Source: Bugula neritina (Eukaryota > Bryozoa > Gymnolaemata > Cheilostomatida > Bugulidae). Taken from it: a stretch of 64,000 bases of DNA. Each line of letters opens with the position of its first letter. The first letter of the stretch is position 1. This document shows positions 45,147 through 57,500 of this stretch, in pieces. Position numbers and translations under genes: made by a program. The notes under the pieces are model-generated. The model saw only the letters and a list, made by a program, of their open reading frames with translations, was not told the origin of the DNA and ran no database searches. The DNA lies in assembly GCA_964035545.1 (NCBI GenBank), contig OZ037769.1:16931633-16995632 (forward strand), given 5' to 3'.

Positions 45147-47860
45147 GGCATGAACTGTTGAAAAGAATAACATTAACTAGTGCTTCGACCAAATTACATT
45201 ATACCAGTTACAGATTCAGAAAAGATTAATGGGTGTTAGTGTTACCAGTAGTTAGCTATAATTATGCTGGTATAAGCTAAATCACATCACAGCAATTCCT
45301 TCAAAAAATAAGCAGCAATTTTCACAAAGATAAACCCGCAACAGAGTGTTAATAAATGAATAATGATACTAAATAAAATAATAATGGTGAAATGATTGTT
45401 TGATAATAATAATGAAAAGAATTATGATAACAATACTGTTAAAGTTAAAGCTAGACATACTTACTGATATTGATGCTACTACTCATATGCATAATGAGAG
45501 TTATACTTATAACAGTCTTAATAACTAATAGTAGTAGTAAATAAGTAATAAACAAGTAATAATAATAAGCAATATTAATATTTATAATAATCATAATTAT
45601 GCTCATACACTAATACAATGATACTCACTATGACAATAATACTCTCCTGTCTTACTGACTAACAGACACACTCACCCACACTGTAACCGTTAGACTAAAA
45701 CTTAGTATAATAATCATGAGGCATGGTATTGACTTTGAGAATCCTCATTCTGGTTCGCACAATCAATAGCACTGTCAGTATGAGTATCATAATGATAATT
45801 ATCGTGAGAACCAGAATAACTATAATATTAATAATGATAAAATTAAAATAACATTAATTGATTAACTTAACTTCAAGTTTAAATGATTAATTCTACGTTT
45901 AACCATTAATTTCAACTTCAACATTAGCATGAAGTAAAAAATAGCATAAAATTAAAATATGATTACCTGAGGCTAAGTTGAACAACTAGAACTAGAAGTA
46001 TAACAGTTGGTGTTACTATAAGTATAAGTATAACTCTATAAGTATAACTCACTTTTACTTTTAGTTTTAATAAAAAAAATTGTTATGATCATCAATATTA
46101 ATATAAATATCAATATTGACAAAATAAAATACACTAATTAATTAGTTACTAATTACTAACTAATAATAATAATGGGTAATTACTAATTAGTAATTAATTT
46201 AAGAATTAGAATTTCAATCTGAATCTCGATCTGAAAGTGAATTTGACTCAGCAGTTAGAACTTAGACTTAATTACTGTTAATAATTACTTATTAGTCTAA
46301 GCACTACTAATAAAACTAATAGTTGTAAGGCGTGAAAATTTAATATTGGCGAGCTCTCGTCGTTGACACTTGTAAATTATACTTTTTTAAAAAAAATCAG
46401 CCACAACTTCTTGATCTACGAGAGCTCCAGTATCAACGAAAGCTGGATATAGGTTTAAAAAAGGCTTAAACTAAAGCACTATAATTACGGAAACGGATAG
46501 AAATGTTTTAACTAGCAGTTGTCTTCTCTATACTAACAGAGCCGATGACCCCTCAGCTATTATACTAGTCATAGTGACAGAATCTACCAGTAATACCAAG
46601 TCTATTTTCAAGTAAATTAAGCCTTCAAACCATTATTATTGTGGTTAAGACCTTATAATTATGTTATACTAGTATAGTTGGAAATAGAGTTCATCTACCA
46701 GCTTTACAGTGTAGGTCAACTCTGGTCAATTATTTGCTGCTACTAGGCTTTAAAAACCAAACACTCATTTCCAGCTACATTTCAGGGTTAAAATCAATAC
46801 CTCATATTATGCAGCAATATTATGCAAACAGTCACTTTTGAGTATAGTTTTTAACACCAATTAGTTATACGAAATATTTTGTTTTCACTTGCATTAATCA
46901 ATCTAATGATCTATATGAGGTAATTTAGTAAAACTGTGTCCACATTTGTGTACTCTGTTTGCATTGTGATGCACATATCATTATTTTATTGCATCCTTGT
47001 GATTACTTGTCAAGTACTAGCAGGTATCTTGTAATGCTTGTACTACATGAGCTTGATATTGAGGTGTTACATGGACACTCCTGGGGCTGAGTAGTAGCAT
47101 AAAGACTATAGATATAATATCGAGTGACAGATGATGTACAACTATGTCCCTGCTGTCCTGTAACTTGATACAACGCGACAAAAATAGATGCCAATATAAA
47201 TTGTAGCTGTCACAGTTGAGAGGTAATAATAGTAAGTACTGCATGCCACACGCACTCTAATGATGTAACTTTACGCTACCCTTCAGCTATGCAAACAAAG
47301 TTAGCTAAACTTTCTTCATTCTCATTAGCTATTGGTTCATAAACTGCAGCAATAGTTACTGAGATTGTAGGAAGGGCGGTGGAAACAATTCTCAAGTTAC
47401 ACTTGCAATTAGACTGCGTACATTGTAAATTATATGGCTATTTAGTCTAAGGCAGCTTTAGGAATACTGTATATTACATTGGAACAAATAATATATTATA
47501 TAATATACTACATATATCACAATAATATATTACATATATTATAATATACTACATATATCATAATAATATATCATAATTCAGATATCTGAAAACAGCTATC
47601 TATTATGGCATGTTGCTTTAAAATCTCAATAGAAATAAAATAGATTATGACTGTATGATTATGTACACGTGTTGAAAATGGTGGATAAACATGATATAAT
47701 AAAGTTTTCTAATTTGTTAGAAAAATAAATATTGCTCCATAATGCAGAGTTGTCTTTCCTTGTATAGACATAAACTTAATATAAATATTTCCAAGTAATT
47801 TATAACTAACTTGTCAAACTAAATACTGTAAAACACTAAAAACAAGTAAGTCACCAGGAT
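45147..47860. other. Interval upstream of PGGT1B and downstream of the CARD-LRR gene
   Basis: 2.7 kb of AT-rich DNA with tandem AAT/ACT-type simple sequence (45470-46200) and an AT palindromic block (47487-47577). Short minus-strand open frames at 47003-47244 show no known motif. A 10-bp inverted repeat, gagctctcgt (46351-46360) and acgagagctc (46418-46427), lies about 1.2 kb upstream of the PGGT1B start. Confidence 0.5.
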
Positions 47861-48574
47861 TTAGGTCAGTGCTTTACCCCAGGTGAGGATCTTCCTATCC
47901 GTGTTGTATTCCAGGGCCCTATTCAAAGCGTTCCTCATATCCACCCCTTCGAACCCCCCCTGTACCAGCTCATCGTTGTGTATGTCTATGTTATTGTTAC
48001 ACACAGCCAGTGTTCGTAGTGAGAAGTTGTCATGTGACAGAACTACGAGCATCCTGTGTAGACTGGCCCGGTTGACACTGCAAAGGTTGAGATAGAGCGT
48101 CTGCAACGTGCTGTTCATAACCAACATGTCCGCCAACGCCTCACACCCGTCATCCCCGACAGCATTGTTGCTGAGGTAGAGGGCAGCAAGGGTGTGATTG
48201 TTAGTCAACACTCTAGCCAATGACTGAGCCCCTTCAGAGTGGATGCCACACTGCTCCATGTGTAGCTCCCTCAGTCCGTCGTAATTGTCCAGTATATCAC
48301 AGAAATGCGTCACGCCCTCGTCCCCAATGTCATTGTGACTGATGTCCAGGGCCTGTAGGCTCGTGTTACCCTTCAGCGCTAAAGCTAAGTAGCGACAGCC
48401 GATGTCGGTTATCTGATTGCCTCGCAGGTTCAAAGTTCTGATTGTTTGGTTTCCGTGGAGACCAGCGACCATGGCCTCGCAGTCTTCATCGGAGAGGTCA
48501 TTGTAACTTAGGTCAAGGATCTCTAGAGAAGAGTTCTGAGTTAGAAGACGAGACAGTATCGCACCAGCACCAGT
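47861..48574 (-). CDS. CARD-LRR exon 8: RI-like leucine-rich repeats and C-terminus
   Basis: About 237 residues with seven or so consecutive 28-residue repeats, for example LEILDLSYNDLSDEDCEAM, IRTLNLRGNQITDIGCRYL, LQALDISHNDIGDEGVTHF and LAALYLSNNAVGDDGCEAL. It ends with a short non-repeat tail (ILTWGKALT) and TAA. A single exon carrying many repeats differs from vertebrate NLRs, where each LRR tends to have its own exon. Confidence 0.9.
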   Translation of the reverse strand, partial: TGAGAILSRLLTQNSSLEILDLSYNDLSDEDCEAMVAGLHGNQTIRTLNLRGNQITDIGCRYLALALKGNTSLQALDISHNDIGDEGVTHFCDILDNYDGLRELHMEQCGIHSEGAQSLARVLTNNHTLAALYLSNNAVGDDGCEALADMLVMNSTLQTLYLNLCSVNRASLHRMLVVLSHDNFSLRTLAVCNNNIDIHNDELVQGGFEGVDMRNALNRALEYNTDRKILTWGKALT

Positions 48575-51500
48575 CTGCAAAGAGAAGAGAAGAATATGTA
48601 GAATAATACATCCTTATACAGATAGAGAGATAGCACATCATCTCTTAGTTTCTCACTTATCAAGTTTCACAATACTGAGCACTCACTTTAGTTTATTTTT
48701 TACTTATTATTTCACAATTTATGAGAGAAACAGCTGACGAAGTCTGACTGTAACAATTTGTTATCAACACATCAACACAATTCAAGTGTAGAGTGAAAAC
48801 TTTGGCCCACTGTTCTACATTGCAACAAGATCATATAACATGTCAGTTTTTTCTAACCATAAACTTTTGACAAATTTAAAAAGCTTTGTTGCAGTTCCTT
48901 TGTTGAAGGGGTGACTGATGAGAGAGTTAATGTGATTATACAAAAGCTATGAGGTCAGCGAGATTATACAATTGTGAAAGACTTTCACTTGGAGTGTTGA
49001 ATATGTTATTCACATCAGAATGAGAATATCAAATTCCCTTTATGATTGTTACTGAATAATCATAAGAAGTCAATTCAAATTATCCCAAATAAAGACTTTC
49101 AACTTTTCAACTTTAGTTGAGAGCGGAAGACTTTTTACATTTGTACATTGGTGGGGTGATTAATTTTAAATACTGAACACAAATAATTACACAATAAATT
49201 AAGTTGTATGATAATAGTGCGACTAAAACAATTTTTCCACATTTAGATCAACAAACTGATGGAGTCTGTATAGCTGAAATTACTGAAAGCTGGAAGATGT
49301 TTAAGTGACTCATTTTTAAATCCCTGTTATATATCTCACGACATGCTCACTCTAGTGGCCCTCAAGTACAGGGGCCCACAACTCCACTGTGAACAAGAGT
49401 TATCCGCTCTTACCTGTAGATTAGTGTGACACAGTATCAGCTCTCGTATCGACCCATTCCTCTCCATAGCCTTAGCTAATATGTCAAAGCCTTCGTTCTC
49501 TATGGGGTTTAACCTGAGATTTAGCTTCTCTAGGCATCGGTTTCCTTCAATACCAAAGACTAGCTTTGAAATACCCTTAGAACTGAGTCTATTCTTGCCG
49601 AGATTGAGCTGAGAGATGACGTTGTATTTACGCAGAACTTCGCCAAGTGCGGCACAACTCGAGTTGCCGAAGTTTTCGTCGTACACCTCTAGAAGCAAGA
49701 TAGGCTGCATTCCATCCAACGTGTCACCAATGAGGTCGGGCTGGTCCAGCAGCACCCGAGGTCGATGTTGCTGCACAGTACAGTGTTTAGTAGTCAGAGA
49801 AAAGTTCCACTTGTTAGCCTTAGCTCCTATAATGAACACATCATTCAGTGTTTCCAGCAGATTGCTAATTAGCCTCTGGTCTTCGTGGACCCGAAGTATT
49901 TCCCTCAGTCTGTCAAACCACCCGTCCCCGTGTTCGAGAATACGGTCTACAATCAGCTGACTCGACTCTCTCTGACTGCACATGCTCAGGTTTAGTGCCT
50001 CCATTTCTGCCTCATTCACAAGAGACTCATTCACGAAACACTCCCACACGCGGTCGGGTTTCAGCCGATCCACGAGCACATCCTGAGACAGACACATAAT
50101 CTGCCATGACCTGTAAACACAACAGCAGCATTAGTTTGCTGACTCTGAGGTCAAAGGGCGCAAAACTCTGAGTAAATTTTATAAATGCCAAATTTTATAC
50201 CCGAAAAGCATTGAAATGCTTCCGTCCAAGTTTGACTAACAAAAAGCTATTCTGTAAAGTATTCTAGTAACAGAATAACACGTGTTTATCATGCAGGCCT
50301 TTAGGGTGTGAATAACACGGAGAATTAGTAAACAAGAGTGCAGCAGAAGGCGAGTGCCAGAGTCGTATGCTACTGTGACTCAACGTTGCCACTTCCTATT
50401 GTAAACAGTTGATTCAACTCCAATTCATCAATTAGTTGCCGGAAAGGAAAATAATGTTGAAACTGATTTACATAAACAATAAATAAAGTTATGTGACAGG
50501 AATGTCATAGCGAGAGGCTGCCATGTGATGTTCTAGAGATACTGTTTGAGCTAAATTCACCTCATTCTGGCAGCGTAGAGATTCTGGTACAGGTCGTCAG
50601 CGTCTTCTTCTGCCTCGCTGATATGCACCGACGTTGTGTCTCCTATTTTCTCTAGAGACAGGGCCTTTCGCACTTCATCCCATAATTCCATCACTTCCTG
50701 AATAACAAAATAATTGAACTCGTGCTAAACTGCTGTAGATACTCGTGCTAAACTGCTGTAGGTACTCGTGCTAAACTGCTGTAGGTACTCGTGCTAAACT
50801 GCTGTAGGTACTAGCGATATTTCAGTCACAGTTCTTACTAAATAAAACCAATCTGTTGTCAGCCTCTTTTTAATAAGAACTTTATTAAATAACGAGAAGT
50901 GAGAAAATGTCCATCAATCAAGACAAACTAACTCTCAGTTTAAATGCAAATTAAAATTGTCAGTCATTCCTGTGTAATGACCAAGTGTCTATTATTCCTG
51001 ACTTTCAAGTCAACTTTATTATGTATTATTTATTGATTCAAAAGTTAAAATCAATACTTCAAGTTGAATGGATAAATACTGAAGGTTAGATTATATATAG
51101 CCTCTCAGCCTCACCTCAGTTGTGTGGGAAATCCTCTTTGGTAAAGTGGAAGCTTTGTAGGAATAATTACGAGGGGGCTTCTTAGGCCCCTTCTTCACGA
51201 CCGCAGTAGAGACCTGAGGCTCCACAGCCTGAGATTTACAGCATGGATCTGCGGGTGGGAGGCTACAGCCCTCGCTGTTGAGTCCCAAGTCTGTGAATAC
51301 TACTTTCCTCGGTGGAGGGGATTTGGCAGCTGACTCGATGGAGGAATTGTCAGCAATCTGCAATTTGAGAAATGAGCATCTAGACAGACGAACAGACAGA
51401 CAGACAGACTAATAGACTGACCAAAAAACAACTGGCCAGTTAAATCTCAAGATCCATAGGTCTAAATGAGTTGTTGTTGAAACAAATATCGCTCACCAGT

Positions 51501-54500
51501 GAAAAGAATACAACAACAGAATATAGCTGTTGAATTTTTAAAGCCTTTATTGAACTCGGTACATTTGTACTTGGGCCGGAGTTTTACCTGTTCAGGTGAA
51601 ATATTGCGGGGAAGAGACAGGTGACTAGGTTTAGGCGGCAGTTTAGGTGACTCCATATTGAAACTCTCCTCTAGACAATGAGCTCTAGAGGAATTCCTCC
51701 TGAATGTTGGTGGAGTGACCTCTTCCTGGGGGATCACCTCTGCGGAACTCACTGAAATACACGGAACTCTCTAGAATACACAGAACTTGCCAACTAATTT
51801 AACTCCGAGTGACATTAGCAAGGCCTGTTTACTACCACCTGACAGATAAATTAAAATCCCATTAAATGATCACCTACACTAAAACATGCTCCAAGACATC
51901 AATGATACGATACGATATACATGTGACTGGTATATGATATGATACGATACGATACATGATATGTAATACATGTATACGATACGGAACACTTATTTAGACA
52001 CCAGCTTTAAATGTTTCACAAAAAATACTTAAATTTCATGACATGAAATATCGGCAGTATAAATATTCTCAGAATCTTACCAGAGACAAAGCTGTGACTC
52101 CCGTCTTCACTGTTGGGGGGCATATCAGGGGGCAAAGGAGGGAGCGGAAACATAAATGGTTTAATATTAACATAGCAGCTGTCTTTCGAATTTCTAGTCG
52201 AAGATTGGTCGGATATAGTGGCGGTGATGGGACTAGAAGATGTGGCAGCAATGGGACTACAGGATGTGGCAGCAATGGGACTGGGAGTGATTGGAATGGT
52301 CACCTGAAAGCAGACGACAAATTTGAGCAAATCTAAACATCTCCAAATCCTAACTGATGATATATTCTATACATTGTGATAAACTTTACTACTCAAATCT
52401 ATACTAAAGTTAAAATCCAACATTCTATATGTTTTATGCAATGATAAACAAGTTGCAGTAGACACAAAGCAGCTGGAGCGTACCATTGGTGGGCTGTTGC
52501 TGTGAAGCTGTGACATTCGAAATGCCGTCTCAAAAGTGAAAACTTCTGACTTATCGTTGTTGTTGGTCGGTTTGGGAGAGGAGGGGTTACTTTCATTCAG
52601 ACTTCGCCGAGAAAACCGCCTCTGTCTGGCCATGTGAGCCGCTTCTATCGGTAAGACGTCCGGCGCAACTGTGCGCTCTAGCGTGTCATCTCCGGGGATC
52701 TCCGTCACAAATTTACCTTCAAAATCAGAGAGTAAATGTTACACTCCTGTGGCTGACTGTCACAATGGCAAGAAGTTATTTACCTGTCAGCTTATCAGAG
52801 TAACTCTACCTGACATTTAATGTTGTAATTCATTACCACACAGCTATAAAAGAATGCTGCCAATTTTATATTGTATTCTCTGAAAGGCAGCATGCAAATC
52901 TCAATTATATATTCAATATCAACGAAATATGTTGAGCTGGCAGGTAGAGAACAAGGAAACATGCCATATCATATACCACAGGGTGAGAAGTAGTGTTTAT
53001 TCATGGCTTGTATTTGTTTATTTCATTTCTATAGTCTTAAAAAACTCCCACAGAAATTGAAGTCTAAAACAATTGTATGAAGTTAGAGAGAGCCTGTCAC
53101 AATTCTGTTAATTAACATGTCATAACTAAAGAAATTGAGCTGCCAGTGAGGCCATTATAAGGCAGCATAGAATTTCCCTTCAGTGTCATCCAGCAGTGAC
53201 TCATCTTACAGCTGCCGACAGACACAAAGTACTACACAATCAACATGGAATCTAATTACATTCTAGCACATGACTCTATCCTAAATAATATTCATAAACA
53301 TACCCTCTGAGACATCTATGGGAAAATGTTCTTTGAGATGTACTTTAAACATAACGTGTGGCTTAGAAGTTGTTCGACAAAACCAAAAGCTGTTTCAATA
53401 TTTATTGAGTTCTATTCATGTTGTGAATCACTGGACAGAAATGTTTAAATGTGTGTATAGTTATTACATGTAGACCATTCTACTAAAATGGGGGGTAACA
53501 TAATATAGTAATTATTCCTACAGCTGAATCAAATAATGTAGTGGCAACTTTTGAATAACAATCAATATGATTACAAACATCTGCTATCAGAGATTGAATT
53601 AATCAAACTATGAATGAAATTCCTAGGCATAGTTGTTATTGAACTTTTGATTTCTATTAAAAGCTACTCAATCACTTTCAGTTAGACGAAGTGCACTCAT
53701 GTAAACACGCGGGCTGAGGGCAACGAAATTAGGGGCTAGCAGTCGTTCTGAGTACGGGAATTTCGCAACGAGTGAGTGACGTATGCTACTACTACTACAA
53801 AGACTATGACGAGTAACTGAGGGGTGAACCGACCGACCGCAAAGTTATCTATCTTAGTAGTCTATGGAGAGGTGATTGCTGATGCATGGTGTGATTGTTG
53901 ACTGAAGTGACTATTGCAAGGGATTAATGTTTATTGTAAACATTATTGTTAGCTGTTGATAACAGATTATCAGTGTATTGTTTACCTACGTCATACTATG
54001 TCATAATAACCACAAAAAACTAGAAATATCGGCACATCTAAGACAGAAGACATCAATAAGAAGTTGCTATGCCAAACAAGTATTTCCTTCACCAAACCCT
54101 TGACTCCCGCATATAATTATTATACAGTGTGGGGCCAGATATAAACAATAGCCCGATGTTTCATACACTAAAACCATCTCAAGAACAAAACTATAGCTTA
54201 AACAGCTAGCAGAAGACAGGTTTAGCAGAAGACAGCATAGCTACAGTTAAACTGAGTTCTTAGAACTAAATCATCAACTCAGCTGGTTAACTTCTAATTC
54301 ATTTGACCGCAAGTAAAGTTATCCCCCTTTCTGAAAAAAGCATTGTTTTAACTTTGACTTGGACTACCCTAGCGCATGTGACTTAGCTAAGGAACTTAGC
54401 GCAGAAACAGAGCTAAGAAATAAACAGGGGGGTAACTTCATTTCAACACCTGCTAGATAGAATGAATTAACTTCCGCTAGCTTTAGGAAAAGTGAAGTCT

Positions 54501-57500
54501 TTCAGTGAACTATAGCATATCAGTGACATTAGATTCTTAAGTTATTGTAGAAAGACTGCGTAGGATGACTTTGATGTGGACCGCTAGTCCCATAGCCGCG
54601 ATTTGTGTTCCCCGATGTCATGCAATATCACACAATTATAAAGGAGAGGGCTGGTGCGTATTGTGTGCTCAACAAAGAGTGTATAAACATGGCATTGTGT
54701 TGCACTACCTATTATATATATAGTATTTGAGAGTGGAAGGCAAAGACAGCTGTTAGCTATCAAACTGTCCTGAAATGTGCATGTAATCATGGCCTTATTG
54801 TAGCAGGTCAACTTTGTGCCTGTTTCATATCTGAAATCAAAATAAATTAAGTGTGTCACGTGACTATTGTTAGTAGCTCATCAACAAGTGGGCTGATGCT
54901 GCCAGCTTCGGCAGCCAAGTTTTTATGGGAGATTTTAAAGGCAATAAAATCAATTTTGTTTGGCTTTCGAAACTTTCATGTTACATAAATGGGATTACAT
55001 AATCGGATTTTGTAACATTTTATGTTAGGATTAAACGTGCTTTCTTCATTTCAACAGTGTCTAGTTTCTCTGTTTAAAGTTATATACAGTAAATAGCTTA
55101 AGATCCATGAAAACTTTAGCCGAGGTGCGGATGGGGAGCTGCTATTAGCAGTCCCAAATTTGTACATTTTTATTCTCAATCAATCATACATTACATGGTG
55201 AAATATTTTATGCATGTAAATTGTCAAAATAATGAGAGAACTGAAGAGTCAATGAAATAATAATTGGTGATAAGCTGCAGGCCTGGCTCTCGGACTAGAT
55301 AAGGCAATACTTGGAATAGCTGCTCCATTCAGCTGGCAGTAGATGAGTGATTTGATTAGCGGGATTTTGACACCAATGAAGATAAGGAATAGTATATCTG
55401 TATAGCATTGCATACATCATACTGTATACTGTATAATAATACTTGATATAAATATTATATGTAATATTCTAGTGAATTAGAATAATTTAGCTTAGGATTT
55501 AGTGAAATGATAGTAAAAATTAGTCAAATGCTAGATGTAAGGCTAGTATACAGCAAGTCCCACAGGCTATACAGCAAGTACCACGGGCTATACAGCTACT
55601 GCTAGTATACAGTACCACAGGCTCTACAGCTACTCCTAGTATACAGTATCACAGGCTGTACAGCTACTCCTAGTATACAGTATCACAGGCTGTACAGCTA
55701 GTACCACAGGCTGTACAGCTACTGCTAGTATACAGTACCACAGACTAGTGTATATTGCCACGATACTATAATGAAGTTGGGTCAACACTCTGCAAGATGG
55801 AGATTTTCTAATCCCGGAGGCATTCATAAGGTGGTTCAATGACTGACTTGAGAGAGAGTTTAATGAGATTCGGTCACCATAATTATATTTATATTATACT
55901 TTCTAAGGTATCACGTGAACTTCTGAGGGTTATATTAGTGGTCTGGTAATAACCTGGCTTAGTAACATAATGTAATGTAAACCCTTTAGTCCTGGTCAGC
56001 ACAATATATAATATTACTGCTCAGGAACAGACAGACTATAATTGGCTTGAAACTATGAATATAGACGCTGTCTGGAAAATACTTGATGGGAGAGGGAAAA
56101 GAAAAATATCGGAATTATGTATATGATAGGATATAATAGATTCTATTTGACATCGTATTTGAATTGTATTTCGTATAATATTATATTACAATGTGTATTA
56201 TTTTCTATTTACAACTTATAGGTTTTATCTGTTACAATATAAACAATACAGTTTGCAACTGGTTGCTATACAACTCAGGGGATAAGGGAGAAGCTATAGC
56301 TGTAACATAACCCGTGATTACCTCAACTTATGAAAGGGATAGTACTAATTCCAACACTTAAATGCCAGCTTTTTCAGACAGCATCTCAAATGTCAGCCAA
56401 GGGTTCTCCTTTTCTAACATTGATGTTAATCTCAAGTAGTGGCTAATTTACTACCTCCAATTAAAAAGAGCTTAGCTAATGCAAACTTTTCTGAAAACCT
56501 TCTTTACAGAAAAACTTGTTGGCAAAAAATGTTATGAGTGAAACCAAAAATCAGTGAAATTGATAAACTTTTGACAGTAAATCATTTACCAACCCTCGAC
56601 GAGTATAACTCATGTTGATATAGCACTTCATCCGAAGATGGGGGGAAACCTAAAGCCACAAGTCATAAAACCAGGGATGTAAAATTAATTTAAGTTCAAA
56701 GAAAAAACTATAATCTATATTGAAAGTAGATTAAAGGCGTGTAACTAACACAGCTGGAGTTCCATAGCTACTGGGACCCGGATTAAGCCTTCTATGTGAT
56801 ATATTACAATAATCTATGTTTTACAGCTGGTTGGCAATCTGTAGGGTCCATTTGCATATGACATCTTTGAGGGGACAAAAAACGGCAAGAAAAGAGTATT
56901 TGCATTACGTATACTGATGACAAAGTTCCATTTGTGTCATTATGTAGGTTTAGTATTTCAGGAGGACGTTAAGAAATAGTGTTGGAGGTGTATTGTCGTA
57001 GTAACAGCATCTCCACTTTGGCTGTGTCAATATTTGTAAGGGATTTGCTTACTTTAAGAATTTATAGCAAACAGCTTTTACTGAATTAATGCATAGCTTG
57101 GGACAACTCCCTTTACTCAGTATCACTCATACCAGTTATTACTACTATTACTAGTAACTCTCACTAGTAACTATTACTAATAACTATCACTAGTGACTAT
57201 GACTAGTCACTCTCACTAGTAATTATCACTAGTAAGTCTCACTAGTGACTATGACTAGTAACATCACTAGTCACTCTCACTAGTAACTCTCACTAGTAAC
57301 TATCACTAGTGACCATGACTAGTAACTATGATTAGCAACTACCACTAGTAACTATTATTAGTAACTCTCACTAGTAACTCCCACTAGTTATGTCAGATTA
57401 GTTGGGATGTATTGAAACTGATAAACATGCCAATGACATGAACTCTTATGCAACAAAACAACAAATCTCGTCACAAGATGTTTTGAACTCAATGAATCCT

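Noticed and set aside
45470-46340. CRISPR-like or origin-like repeat region
   Set aside because: It is eukaryotic simple-sequence AT/ACT-rich DNA without regular spacer structure.
47003-47244. Overlapping minus-strand frames of 63 and 75 codons
   Set aside because: No family resemblance, no splice context, and they lie downstream of the CARD-LRR stop.
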